Program-made: the position numbers and the translations under genes | The notes under the pieces: generated by a model | Told to the model about the DNA's origin: nothing | What the model saw: only the letters and a program-made list of their open reading frames with translations | Databases searched by the model: none | Origin: CAIKMD01 sp963740675 | Lineage (GTDB): Bacteria > Pseudomonadota > Alphaproteobacteria > ATCC43930 > CGMCC-115725 | Length of the DNA stretch: 64,000 bases | Direction: 5' to 3' | Assembly (NCBI GenBank): GCA_963740675.1 | Contig: CAVUFS010000003.1 | Location: 310,001 to 374,000 of the forward strand | In this document: piece after piece, positions 53,110-61,653 of the stretch | How the letters are laid out: the number at the start of each line of letters is the position of its first letter | How positions within the stretch are numbered: position 1 is the stretch's first letter

Positions 53110-53409
53110 ATGCCTGGATTCATCCGCCCGACACGGCCGCAAAAGCGGCTGCTCGATGTCATCGCCTGCGTCGCGATCGCCGTCCATCTCGCCGGTTGCG
53201 TCGGCATCGCGCGATCGCAGACCCGCAACACCCCCGCCGATAAAGCCGTCCGCCAAGCCTGCGCGGCCGATTATCGGACGTTCTGCTCCGGTATGCGCCC
53301 TGGCGGCGGCGAGATCGCGGCTTGTTTCAAACAACATGCGAGCGAACTGTCGCAGCCATGCCGTTCCGCGCTTCAGGCCGCGCAAGCGGCGAAGCAGCCG
53401 CAGCAGTAA
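53110..53409 (+). CDS. Secreted cysteine-rich-repeat (GLG1-like) protein
   Basis: A 99-residue protein with a hydrophobic N-terminal signal (VIACVAIAVHLAGC, possible lipobox LAGC). The mature part contains one Cys-rich repeat, ACAADYRTFCSG followed by ACFKQHASELSQPC, of the GLG1/PF00839 type seen in small alphaproteobacterial secreted proteins. The two disulfides can be inferred. It lies 30 bases after the ECF-type promoter, so it is a likely target of the sigma factor. Confidence 0.75.
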   Translation: MPGFIRPTRPQKRLLDVIACVAIAVHLAGCVGIARSQTRNTPADKAVRQACAADYRTFCSGMRPGGGEIAACFKQHASELSQPCRSALQAAQAAKQPQQ

Positions 53410-53446
53410 GCCCTTCACACAAGCCGTCTCGAAAGGAACCACGATC

Positions 53447-53692
53447 ATGTCTTCGCGTCTTCGTTCGTTCGGCCTCGGCGTGCTCGCCGCCGTTGCGGTC
53501 GCAAGCTTCGCCCCGGTACCCGCGCTCGCCTGGGGCGTCGTCGTTCGCGGCCCGATCTTCGTCGGACCGCGCGCAGTCTATGTCGGCCCGCCCTACTACG
53601 CGCCACCACCGGTCTATGTAGCGCCGCCCGCGCCGATCTGGGTCCCAGGCCATTGGAACGGGCCTTACTGGGTGCCGGCACATTGGGCTTGA
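53447..53692 (+). CDS. Secreted Pro/Trp/Tyr-rich YXWGXW-like protein
   Basis: An 81-residue protein with a Sec signal (GVLAAVAVASFAPVPALAW). The mature part is rich in Pro, Tyr and Val (YYAPPPVYVAPPAP), ending in WVPGHWNGPYWVPAHWA, like the YXWGXW-repeat family. The ATG at 53447 follows AAAGGAA. It is 37 bases after the previous gene and is probably in the same transcript. The function is unknown; the aromatic repeats may bind sugars or metals. Confidence 0.7.
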   Translation: MSSRLRSFGLGVLAAVAVASFAPVPALAWGVVVRGPIFVGPRAVYVGPPYYAPPPVYVAPPAPIWVPGHWNGPYWVPAHWA

Positions 53693-53742
53693 AGCGGGCG
53701 ACCACTTGAAGCGATCACTGACGCTGCGCTACCGACAGGATC

Positions 53743-54972
53743 GTGAAAGCTTACCCCGCGTCTGGCAGCTACCGGCGTTTCACCGCGTTGCGCTTGCGAT
53801 GGTATATGACGGCAAGCGGCCAGTCGCTGCTGCGCCATTGGCAGTGGCTCGTTCTCGCCGCGCTCTTCATCCCGGGCTTGCCGATCGTCTCGCTTCTCGC
53901 GCTCTCGGCGCAGATGGTCGGCGCTATCGTAACCCGCGACGGGCATTTGTTCGCGCATCTCGGCGGGCTCGCGGGCCTGCATGTCATCGCGGTCTTGTGG
54001 ATTTTGCCGCAGCGGCAAAATCTGCGCGGTGGCGTCTTCGCGAATTTTGCCGCAACGCTGCCGATCTCGCCGCGCATACGCCGCAGCGTCGATCTTACGC
54101 TTCTGGCTGTCGCCGATATCCTGTTGCTGATCCCGGCAGCCATCGCCCTCGCGATTCAAGCGCGATCGCCCGATGCCGCGGCCTTCTACAAAGCGGGTGC
54201 GATCTTCGCGGCAACCGCGGCGCTCTTCGTTGCGCAAATGGCCGTCCTGGCGAAGCGGCCTTTTCTTTTGTTCGCTGCCGGCACCGCCGACGTATTGCTG
54301 AGCTTCGGCCTCACCCTGCCGCTGGGCATTGCGGCATGGCTCCTGTTGGCACTGTCTTTCTTCGCGGCAACGACCGCATTGCTTCGGGAAGTGCAGCCGC
54401 TTCCTATACGCCGGCGGTTCGTACGCCGCGGCATTCCACGACCGGCGCCGTATCTCGATCGATTGCCGCTCTTTCTTCGCATCCAAGGAAAAGCGCTCGC
54501 TGCGCATCCATTCGCCACAACCTTGCGACTCGGCGTGGCCCTGGCTTTGGCCATTACGACCGACGCGCTGCTCGTCGCGTTCGACTTCGACGCACGCGCG
54601 CTGCCGAGCGCCATCGCGGCCCTGGCGGCGAGTGCCGTCATCCTTGCCGGCTTTTATCGCACGCTGCGCCACGCCCATGCATCGATGCAGGAGTTCCTCA
54701 TGACCTTGCCCGTCACGCCTTCGTTATGGCCGCGGCGTGACACGTTCTTCGTCGTGTCGCTCGGCCTCGTCCCCTTCGGACTTATGCTGGTGCCTTTGGT
54801 GTCTCATGGTCTGGCGTCCGCGCCGCTTGTTGCGGCGCTTGGCACCGCCTATGTCGCGCTGATCGCTTGTCTACGGACGCCGCTGCGCCGAGACAGCGGA
54901 TTGAGTGTCATCCTCGCCGTCCTGATTGCTGCAGGCTGGGCTGGCGCTGCCATCGCTGCGGTGCTGCGATGA
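53743..54972 (+). CDS. ABC-2-type exporter permease (predicted)
   Basis: A 409-residue membrane protein starting with GTG, with about 10 hydrophobic segments in two halves around a basic cytoplasmic loop (RRRFVRRGIPRPAPYLDRL). No domain signature is visible in the sequence. The ABC ATPase overlaps its stop by 4 bases (ATGA), which makes it the partner permease. Direction (export) and substrate are unknown. It is 50 bases after the secreted-protein gene, so it may be part of the same sigma-controlled unit. Confidence 0.75.
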   Translation: MKAYPASGSYRRFTALRLRWYMTASGQSLLRHWQWLVLAALFIPGLPIVSLLALSAQMVGAIVTRDGHLFAHLGGLAGLHVIAVLWILPQRQNLRGGVFANFAATLPISPRIRRSVDLTLLAVADILLLIPAAIALAIQARSPDAAAFYKAGAIFAATAALFVAQMAVLAKRPFLLFAAGTADVLLSFGLTLPLGIAAWLLLALSFFAATTALLREVQPLPIRRRFVRRGIPRPAPYLDRLPLFLRIQGKALAAHPFATTLRLGVALALAITTDALLVAFDFDARALPSAIAALAASAVILAGFYRTLRHAHASMQEFLMTLPVTPSLWPRRDTFFVVSLGLVPFGLMLVPLVSHGLASAPLVAALGTAYVALIACLRTPLRRDSGLSVILAVLIAAGWAGAAIAAVLR

Positions 54973-55610
54973 TGAATGGTGTATTACGCGGTCAGAACCT
55001 GAGCGCATCTTATGATGGGCGCCCGGTATTTAGGGACGCGGCGATCGTCCTCGGGCAAGGAACTTACGCGCTGCAAGGCCGCAACGGCATCGGCAAGTCG
55101 ACGCTGCTGCGGCTTCTCGCCGGCGCGCAGCCACCCGATACCGGCGATGTCTGGATCGATGGCGAGAGTCTCACGACGGCGCCGCTCACCGCGCGGCGCT
55201 CTTTGTCCTACGTCCCCGATGAAAGCCCGGTCTATCCGTTTATGACCGGGAAAGAGCTGCTTGATTTCGTCGCGTTGACCAAGGGGACCGAGATCGGTAC
55301 CGACACCAAACGACGTATCGAAGACTTCGAATTGAGCGACAAGCTCGGCCTGCGCTTTGATGCGATGTCGCTCGGAACCCAGAAGAAAATGCTGCTCAGC
55401 GCCGCTTGGATCGGCGCGCCACGGGTCATGCTGATGGACGAGCCGAGCAACGGCCTCGATCGGTCGTCGCGCGAGCACCTCGCAGCCGCCATTCGCGGCT
55501 GGAAGAGTTGCGGAACCATTCTGTTCGCATCGCATGACAGCGACTTCATCACGGCCACCGAAGCGTCGATCGTCACGATGGAGACGTTGATCGCCGATGC
55601 TGTGGCGTAA
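54969..55610 (+). CDS. ABC transporter ATP-binding protein
   Basis: A 213-residue ATPase. Walker A is GRNGIGKST, Walker B VMLMDEPSNGLD, and the switch His is in FASHDSD. The signature motif is degenerate (MSLGTQKKM in place of LSGGQ), as in several ABC-2-type exporters. It overlaps the permease stop by 4 bases and so is the energising subunit of that transporter. It converges with the NDUFS4-like gene, 48 bases away. Confidence 0.9.
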   Translation: MMNGVLRGQNLSASYDGRPVFRDAAIVLGQGTYALQGRNGIGKSTLLRLLAGAQPPDTGDVWIDGESLTTAPLTARRSLSYVPDESPVYPFMTGKELLDFVALTKGTEIGTDTKRRIEDFELSDKLGLRFDAMSLGTQKKMLLSAAWIGAPRVMLMDEPSNGLDRSSREHLAAAIRGWKSCGTILFASHDSDFITATEASIVTMETLIADAVA

Positions 55611-55658
55611 AGGCCGCTCTATTCGCTCCGCGAAGGGCGCTTGCCGGTGACCGCGCCT

Positions 55659-55955
55659 CTAGTTCGGCCGGTCGTAGCGGAAATTGTCGGCGTAGCTCTT
55701 CGGCTTGAACGTACGCTCTTGCGGTTCGACCACCGTGTAGTCGAGGCCTTTCTTCTCGGCGAACTCCTTCGCCTCTTCGAGCGTCTCGAATTTCAGCCGC
55801 ACCTGGTTGAGCGTATCGCGCGCGCTCGCCCAACCCATCAGAGGGTCCGGCTCGCGCGGGCTCGCCGGCTCGTATTCCAGCACCCAGCTCCGTGTCCCCG
55901 CTCTGCCCGATTGCATCGCGGTTTTGGCCGGTCGGAAGATGCGTGCGGTCGCCAT
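55659..55955 (-). CDS. Complex I subunit NDUFS4-like (ETC complex I subunit)
   Basis: A 98-residue protein (ARIFRPAKTAMQSGRAGTRSWVLEYEP, DPLMGWASARDTLNQVRLKFETLEEAKEFAEKKGLDYTV, FKPKSYADNFRYDRPN) that matches the NDUFS4/PF04800 accessory subunit of NADH:ubiquinone oxidoreductase, found in alphaproteobacteria and mitochondria. The ATG at 55955 marks the family N-terminus. It lies just downstream of tRNA-Pro on the same strand. Confidence 0.93.
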   Translation of the reverse strand: MATARIFRPAKTAMQSGRAGTRSWVLEYEPASPREPDPLMGWASARDTLNQVRLKFETLEEAKEFAEKKGLDYTVVEPQERTFKPKSYADNFRYDRPN

Positions 55956-56012
55956 TCGTTCAGGTCCCTTTGAACTTTGCCGGCCCCTGCTCCACCGGCG
56001 GGGCCGACCGAT

Positions 56013-56089
56013 TGGTCGGGGCGAGAGGATTCGAACCTCCGGCATCCAGCTCCCAAAGCTGGCGCTCTACCAGGCTGAGCTACGCCCCG
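56013..56089 (-). tRNA. tRNA-Pro (anticodon TGG)
   Basis: On the minus strand it begins CGGGGCGTAGCTCAGCCTGG and ends CTCGCCCCGACCA with CCA encoded. The acceptor stem CGGGGCG/CGCCCCG is perfect. The anticodon stem CCAGC/GCTGG encloses TTTGGGA, giving TGG. The T arm is GGAGG TTCGAAT CCTCT with one weaker pair. Confidence 0.96.
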
Positions 56090-56164
56090 AAGCTGGCCGA
56101 ATTGGCAGTGTTTCTATGGCCTTGGCCACACTCGGGTCAAGGAGAGCCGCGCGAGTCCCGTGTT

Positions 56165-56971
56165 TCAGCCCATATTAACGACGAAATACTCGCCGCGATC
56201 GACGAAATCCGCGACCAGCTTCACCCAGGTGGTCGCCGCCGAGATCGGCAACTCATGCGCCGCGCCGTAGACGATGATGCGCGTGCAATGGGGGATCAGC
56301 TCCTGATAAGGCGTCATCGCCTCTTCGGGGATCATCTGATCGGCGCCGGCGACGAGGAGCAGCACCGGGACTTTGATCTCGGCGAGCCGCGCCTTGAGGT
56401 CGGCATTGGCGTCGGGCGAAGCGAAGCGCGCCATATTGGCCTGCGCGTTCTTGCCGGTCTGCTGTTTCTCTTCATCTGTCGGCGCTGAATCCCAGGCCGG
56501 GTCCTCGCCATAGAGACGCTTCGCCATGTCGGCGAGGCTGGGCGGACCGCCGCTTGGCGGTCCGTGGCGCACAGCGAACGCTGCCGGGGCCGAGAGCACG
56601 AGACTCTCGACCAGCTCGGGATGCAACACGGTCAGCCAGCAGGCGATCGCGCCGCCGGCCGATTGCGCGACGAGATGCACCTTCTGTCCCGGCGCAGTGG
56701 CGGTAATGAATTTCGCGACCGCTTCGGCGACGTCTTGCTGGGTCTTGCACTCGCCCATCGGCGTCTGATCGAAGCCGGGCCGCGACGGGATCAACACCCG
56801 ATGACGCTCGCCGAGCATCGCCGGAAAGCGCGAGCTCTTGGGCGATTGCCCGCCGGCGCCGTGCAGGAAGACGATGACCTTGCCCCCGTCCTTTTCCTTA
56901 TTGGGGGCGCCGGCCTCGCGGTACTGGAATTTGATGCCGCCGGCGTCGATGAATTTATCGGTGATGCTCAT
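56165..56971 (-). CDS. Alpha/beta hydrolase
   Basis: A 268-residue alpha/beta-fold hydrolase. The oxyanion region is VFLHGAGGQ, the nucleophile elbow LVAQSAGGAIACW (Ser), the acid likely in VAGADQMIP, and the His in YGAAHELP. The length and lid match the C-C bond and ester hydrolase group (MhpC/BphD-like or lactonases). It follows the flavin monooxygenase by 3 bases on the same strand, so both probably act in one pathway. The substrate is unknown. Confidence 0.88.
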   Translation of the reverse strand: MSITDKFIDAGGIKFQYREAGAPNKEKDGGKVIVFLHGAGGQSPKSSRFPAMLGERHRVLIPSRPGFDQTPMGECKTQQDVAEAVAKFITATAPGQKVHLVAQSAGGAIACWLTVLHPELVESLVLSAPAAFAVRHGPPSGGPPSLADMAKRLYGEDPAWDSAPTDEEKQQTGKNAQANMARFASPDANADLKARLAEIKVPVLLLVAGADQMIPEEAMTPYQELIPHCTRIIVYGAAHELPISAATTWVKLVADFVDRGEYFVVNMG

Positions 56972-56974
56972 TGC

Positions 56975-58090
56975 TCAAAACTCCCGCGCCGCCGGCATCA
57001 CTTCTTTGGCGAATAGCTCGATCGAGCGCCGCTTCTTATCGGGCGCGCCGCTGCGGTCGAAAATCAGATTGAGCATGCCGCAGCCGATCTCGTGATTGAG
57101 CCGCTTGATCTGTTGCAGCACCGTCTTCGGACCGCCGCAGATGAAGGTGCCGCGCTCGAGTGCCTCTTCGAGACTGCGCGGCTCGTCGGCCGATAGATCC
57201 TTGAAGCGGGCGAGGAGATTGGCGTCGCCCTTGCCGAAGAAGCCAGACGTTGCGACGAGCCGGTTCATATCGGCAAGGCCACCGGCCGGCATGGTGTGAC
57301 CGAACATCGGCCGCACCGCGTCGAAAGCCTGGTCGTCGGTTTCGCCGACGTGGATGGGAAGCTGATAGATGATCTGCTCCGCCGTGGGCGTCCAACCGTA
57401 TTCGGCGCATTTCGCGCGGTAATGTTTGGCGGCTTCGGCAGCGAGCGGCATGTTGGTGAAAGCGAGACCGAGCCCGACTTTCTTGCGCGCGGCGAACTCG
57501 CCGGATTCGCGGCTCGATCCCGAGACATAGATCGGCGGCGTCGGCTCTTGCAGCGGCCGCGGCCAGATCGAGACATTGCGATAGTGATAGTACTTGCCTT
57601 CCCAACCGAAAGGCTGGCGATCGGTCCACGCCTTGATAATAAGGTCCCACGCTTCTTCGAAACGCGTGCGCGATTCCGCCGGGTTCACGTTGTAGACGAG
57701 ATATTCGTACGGCGCGCCGCGCAGCAGACCAGCGACGAGCCGCCCGCCCGAGAGATTGTCGATCATCGCATATTCTTCGGCGATGCGGACGGGGTTGCCC
57801 GTCAGCGGAATCAGCGCCCCGAGGATCGCGATCCGCGCGCGCTTTACATGCTGCGTCAGCGCGCTCGCCAGCACCGTGACATTGGGCGCGAGGTTGAACG
57901 GCGAATAATGATGCTCGGCGCAGGCAATCCAGTCGAAGCCGAGTTCGTCTTCCATCGCGACTTCTTCAAGACAGGAGGCAACCGCGCGGCGCGCCTGCTC
58001 CGGCTCGAAATATTGATTAGGCACCGGCCATTTATTGCCCGGCATGCGTATCCGCCCATAAGGCATGCCGTTGAACACCGAGAATTTCAT
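56975..58090 (-). CDS. Luciferase-like flavin-dependent monooxygenase
   Basis: A 371-residue LLM-class enzyme. The ATG at 58090 follows GAGGGG. Landmarks are DELGFDWIACAEHHYSPFNLAPN, RIAILGALIPLTGNPVRIAEEYAMIDNLSGGRLVAGLLRG and PPIYVSGSSRESG. It would use FMNH2 and O2 to oxidise a hydrophobic or heterocyclic substrate. It is coupled to the alpha/beta hydrolase downstream. It is distinct from the 27151 enzyme by length and motif detail. Confidence 0.88.
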   Translation of the reverse strand: MKFSVFNGMPYGRIRMPGNKWPVPNQYFEPEQARRAVASCLEEVAMEDELGFDWIACAEHHYSPFNLAPNVTVLASALTQHVKRARIAILGALIPLTGNPVRIAEEYAMIDNLSGGRLVAGLLRGAPYEYLVYNVNPAESRTRFEEAWDLIIKAWTDRQPFGWEGKYYHYRNVSIWPRPLQEPTPPIYVSGSSRESGEFAARKKVGLGLAFTNMPLAAEAAKHYRAKCAEYGWTPTAEQIIYQLPIHVGETDDQAFDAVRPMFGHTMPAGGLADMNRLVATSGFFGKGDANLLARFKDLSADEPRSLEEALERGTFICGGPKTVLQQIKRLNHEIGCGMLNLIFDRSGAPDKKRRSIELFAKEVMPAAREF

Positions 58091-58156
58091 GCGTGATTTC
58101 CCCTCTCCCGCCGCCACCTTATCGGACGCCGACGGCAGTGGGCAATGGCGCGGCGG

Positions 58157-59173
58157 CTAATTACTCGGCAACGGAATGATGCTGCGTTCATCGATGACGC
58201 TGCGCGCATCGAAATTGCCTTTGATCAGACCCTGGCTGCGAAACCACTCGACCTGATGCAGGACATCTTTCACATCGAGACGCCCATCGGGATCGACGTA
58301 AGCAATGGCAGGTAGCAATTGCTCCACCGGCTGTTGCAGATATTTCGACATGATCGCGAGCGCCTCGGCCGCCCCCGCCCCATCGCGGCGTTTCCCGTCC
58401 GCATCGATGAAGGCATCGTAGTAGTCGTGCTTGCCGCGCCGCACCGCGCTCAGGAAGCGCTCGACCATCTCGTGGCGATCGTTCGCGGTTTTGGTCGCGG
58501 TGAAGACAACGCCCGTCTGCCATGCGGTCTCGTCGCCGACAAAAGCGAGCAGATGCATCTCACCGCGCCCAACCGCCGGCATCATCGCCGCCGCCAGCAT
58601 CACACTCGCATCGATCGTGCCACCGGTCAGCGCCGAGAGGATGTTCGGATTGGATTGCAGCGCCGCGAGGCGTATCGATTTCGCGTCGATGCCGTATTTC
58701 TCCTCGATCAGCACGAGGCTGTAATGCGGCGGCGAGCCGAATTGCGAGATGGCGATCGAATGCCCACCGAGATCCTTGAGCGAGCGCAATCCGGCATCGT
58801 AGGCGCGGTTCGAGGCGACGATGCCATTGACGCGAAAGCCCGGCGCCTCGCGGCTGGCCGCGGCGATGATCTTGAGCGCGCCTTGGCCGGCAAGCGAATA
58901 GAGTCCGGCCGAGGCGCCGGTATGGCCGAAATCGACCGAGCCCGACGCCACGGCGACCGCGATCGGCTCCGATGAATCGAAAAGGACGAATTCGGGATCG
59001 AGACCTTCGGCGGCAAAATAGCCTTTCTCCTTGGCGATAAAGATGCCGCCGGCGGTCGTCGATTTCGACAGGCCGATCTTGATCGTGTCGCCCGCCCATC
59101 CCGGCGTCGAGACGAGTACCAGACTTGCCAGCACCAGCGCCGCCAGCGTCCTGCCAATGAGAGGTCTATGCAT
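58157..59173 (-). CDS. NitT/TauT-type ABC substrate-binding protein
   Basis: A 338-residue periplasmic binding protein. The ATG at 59173 starts MHRPLIGRTLAALVL, a Sec signal ending near PGWAGD. Family motifs are KSTTAGGIFIAKEKGYFAAEGLDPEFVLFD, GSVDFGHTGASAGLY and LGGHSIAISQFGSPP. No ABC partner genes are seen. It is divergent from the amidohydrolase at 59291 (117-base spacer) and upstream of the flavin monooxygenase on the same strand. The likely ligand is the pathway substrate. Confidence 0.88.
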   Translation of the reverse strand: MHRPLIGRTLAALVLASLVLVSTPGWAGDTIKIGLSKSTTAGGIFIAKEKGYFAAEGLDPEFVLFDSSEPIAVAVASGSVDFGHTGASAGLYSLAGQGALKIIAAASREAPGFRVNGIVASNRAYDAGLRSLKDLGGHSIAISQFGSPPHYSLVLIEEKYGIDAKSIRLAALQSNPNILSALTGGTIDASVMLAAAMMPAVGRGEMHLLAFVGDETAWQTGVVFTATKTANDRHEMVERFLSAVRRGKHDYYDAFIDADGKRRDGAGAAEALAIMSKYLQQPVEQLLPAIAYVDPDGRLDVKDVLHQVEWFRSQGLIKGNFDARSVIDERSIIPLPSN

Positions 59174-59290
59174 CGCTTCCCCCGTTTGAGGCGGCGACGG
59201 TACCGAATTGGTCGATGCCGTCAACCAAGGACCTCTGGCGGCCACGCGTAATTGCGCCTAGTTTTCGCGACAACGTTATCGGGAGGAACC

Positions 59291-60247
59291 ATGTCGCGTA
59301 TCATCGACACGCATCACCACATTTATCCGTCGCGCTATGTCGCGCAGAATCTGCAGCGATTGCTCGACGACGCGACCATCCTTCCCGCCTCGGCCTATCA
59401 GAATTGGACGCCCAGCCTCGCGCTCGAGCAGATGGACAAAGCCGGCATCGAGAGCGCGATCACCTCGATCACCAGCCCCGGCGTTTGGTTCGAGGGCGAC
59501 AGCGCCGGCGACAACCGCACCCGCGCGCGCGACTGCAACGAGTTCGGCGCCACGATGATGCGCGATCATCCCAAGCGCTTCGGCATGTTCGGCGCGATCC
59601 CGGTGCCCGATATCGAAGGCAGCCTCGCCGAGATCGCCCATGTCTTCGATGTGCTGAAGCTCGACGGCATTGGTGTGCTGACGTCCTATGCCGGCAAACT
59701 CCTCGGCGATCCGGCTTTCGATCCGGTGTTCGACGAGCTCAACCGCCGCAAGGCCAAGGTCTTCGTCCATCCAACCATGTCGTGCTGCGGCAATGTGTTT
59801 CCCGGCGTCTCGGGACCGACGATCGAATTCCCGACCGACAGCGCCCGCGCCATTGCCAGCCTGCTGCTGCGCGGCACCTTCGCGCGTTGCCCCAACATCA
59901 CCTTTCTCTTCTCACATGGCGGCGGCACGCTGCCCTCGATCATCCAGCGTGTGGTCGGCAGCGTGCGGCACATGAGCGCCGAGGATCGCGCGCGCTTCGT
60001 GCCGAACGGCGCCGACTACGAATTGCAACGCCAGTATTACGACGTCGCGAGCGTCGCGATGAATCCCGCCGGCATGGCGGCGGTGCTGAAACTCTGGCCG
60101 TCGACGCAGATCACCTATGGCTCCGACGCGCCCTTCGCTTCGACCACGGGTATCGTCGAGGCGCTGGCAAAACTCGATCTCGCGCCGGCGCTGTTGCAGG
60201 CGATCCATCGCGACAACGCACTGCGTCTCTTCCCGCGTTTCGGCTGA
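59291..60247 (+). CDS. Amidohydrolase, ACMSD-like (decarboxylase/hydrolase)
   Basis: A 318-residue cytosolic amidohydrolase. The ATG at 59291 follows GGGAGGAACC. It begins RIIDTHHHIYP, with the HxH metal pair. Later landmarks are VFVHPTMSCCGN, LFSHGGGTLPSIIQRV and TYGSDAPFAS with the catalytic Asp. This layout fits the amidohydrolase_2/ACMSD branch, which includes 6-methylsalicylate and 2-amino-3-carboxymuconate semialdehyde decarboxylases. It may therefore remove a carboxyl group from an aromatic intermediate; the exact reaction is not certain. Confidence 0.85.
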   Translation: MSRIIDTHHHIYPSRYVAQNLQRLLDDATILPASAYQNWTPSLALEQMDKAGIESAITSITSPGVWFEGDSAGDNRTRARDCNEFGATMMRDHPKRFGMFGAIPVPDIEGSLAEIAHVFDVLKLDGIGVLTSYAGKLLGDPAFDPVFDELNRRKAKVFVHPTMSCCGNVFPGVSGPTIEFPTDSARAIASLLLRGTFARCPNITFLFSHGGGTLPSIIQRVVGSVRHMSAEDRARFVPNGADYELQRQYYDVASVAMNPAGMAAVLKLWPSTQITYGSDAPFASTTGIVEALAKLDLAPALLQAIHRDNALRLFPRFG

Positions 60248-60257
60248 GGCGCGTTTC

Positions 60258-60275
60258 CCGCATGCACGCATGCGG
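60258..60275. promoter_or_regulatory. 18-bp perfect palindrome upstream of coxG
   Basis: CCGCATGC-AC-GCATGCGG is a perfect 8-base inverted repeat with a 2-base centre, and partial TTTC/GAAA outer complementarity. It lies 92 bases before the coxG start and 11 bases after the amidohydrolase stop. It may be an operator or transcript hairpin; no T-run follows. Confidence 0.45.
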
Positions 60276-60366
60276 CGAAAACAAGCCACGTTCGCTTGCT
60301 CGCCGATAGGTCGGGCGCTACGGTTCATCTTCAACAATCTGCGCGTGTGAGTCGGAGGCTTTCATC

Positions 60367-61077
60367 ATGGATATGACAGGCGAATACATCATTCCGGCGC
60401 CGCGCCAGAAGGTTTGGGACGCGCTTAACGACACCGAAATTCTGAAGCAGGCCATTCCCGGCTGCGAGACCATCACCAAGCATTCCGATACCGAGATGAG
60501 CGCGACGGTGCGCGCCAAGGTCGGACCGGTGAGCGCGCGCTTCGGCGGCAAGGTCACGATCTCCGATCGCGATCCGCCGAACGGCTACAAGATCATGGGC
60601 GAAGGCACTGGCGGTCCCGCCGGCTTCGCCAAAGGCGGCGCCACGGTGAAGCTAACCGATGAGGGTGATGGCACGAAGCTGAGCTATGTCGTCGAGGCGA
60701 ATGTCGGCGGCAAGCTCGCGCAGATCGGCTCGCGCCTCATCGACGCGACGGCGCGTCAGATGGCCGACAATTTCTTCTCGAAATTCGCGCAACTCGTCGT
60801 CAGCAGCTCGGCCGCCGCGGCCGCACCTGCCACGGCGGCACCGGCCGCTGCACCCGCAGCAACGCCGATGGCCGATGCCGGCGCCGCCGCCGAGGCGCCG
60901 CCGGTCACCATCGCCGTCGTCCCGCCATCGCCCGGCAGCTCGATCGAAATGCCGCCGGACAGCCGCGTCCCGCCCCCCAGCGCCCCCAGCAGCAGTGGCG
61001 GGCGCCTGTCGCCGGGCATCTGGGTGACGGCACTCGCGATTGTGGTGATTGCGCTGCTATATTTCTTCACGCGGTGA
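60367..61077 (+). CDS. coxG: CoxG-like protein with C-terminal membrane anchor
   Basis: A 236-residue protein. Residues 1-145 are the CoxG/SRPBCC domain (TGEYIIPAPRQKVWDALNDTEILKQAIPGCE, FGGKVTISDRDPP, LSYVVEANVGGKLAQIGSRLID). An Ala/Pro-rich linker of about 70 residues follows, ending in a single helix (WVTALAIVVIALLYFF). CoxG tethers the molybdenum CO dehydrogenase-type enzyme to the membrane. It stands 90 bases before coxS. Confidence 0.92.
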   Translation: MDMTGEYIIPAPRQKVWDALNDTEILKQAIPGCETITKHSDTEMSATVRAKVGPVSARFGGKVTISDRDPPNGYKIMGEGTGGPAGFAKGGATVKLTDEGDGTKLSYVVEANVGGKLAQIGSRLIDATARQMADNFFSKFAQLVVSSSAAAAAPATAAPAAAPAATPMADAGAAAEAPPVTIAVVPPSPGSSIEMPPDSRVPPPSAPSSSGGRLSPGIWVTALAIVVIALLYFFTR

Positions 61078-61167
61078 GGTTAAAGCCGCTCGGCGCTTGA
61101 CCAAAGCGCCGCCGCGAACGAAACTCCGCCTCCACGCGAGGCGCTTGAGTATGAGGGAGGACGACGT

Positions 61168-61641
61168 ATGCCATCCGTAACGATCACGGTGAACGGCAAG
61201 CCCGAAACCCGCGAGGTTGAGAACCGCACATTGCTGGTGCAGTTCCTCCGCGAGTATCTGGGTCTCACCGGTACCCATGTCGGCTGCGACACGACGCAAT
61301 GCGGCGCTTGTGTCGTCCATCTCGACGGCTATTCGGCGAAGAGCTGCACGATGCTTGCCGTTCAGGTGAACGGCTCCAACGTCAAGACCATCGAGGGCCT
61401 CGCCGACGGCGAGAAGCTCCACCCGATGCAGGAAGCCTTCCGCGAGAATCATGGCCTGCAATGCGGCTTCTGTACCCCCGGCATGGTGATGGCCGCAGTC
61501 CATTTGCTCGAGGTCAATCCGAAGCCGAACGAGCGCGAGATCCGCGAGTGGCTCGAAGGCAACATCTGCCGCTGCACCGGCTACCACAATATCGTCAAAG
61601 CCATCGCCGATTGCGCCGAGAAGACGGCTGCGAAGGCCTAA
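61168..61641 (+). CDS. coxS: 2Fe-2S small subunit of a CO dehydrogenase/xanthine oxidase-type hydroxylase
   Basis: A 157-residue iron-sulfur subunit. The plant-type 2Fe-2S site is GCDTTQCGACVVHLDG, and the second site uses QCGFCTPGMV and NICRCTGYHNIVKAI, all cysteines present. It transfers electrons from the molybdenum centre to FAD. The length is normal. coxM follows after 12 bases with no coxL between. Confidence 0.95.
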   Translation: MPSVTITVNGKPETREVENRTLLVQFLREYLGLTGTHVGCDTTQCGACVVHLDGYSAKSCTMLAVQVNGSNVKTIEGLADGEKLHPMQEAFRENHGLQCGFCTPGMVMAAVHLLEVNPKPNEREIREWLEGNICRCTGYHNIVKAIADCAEKTAAKA

Positions 61642-61653
61642 GGGGGAGCGGCC

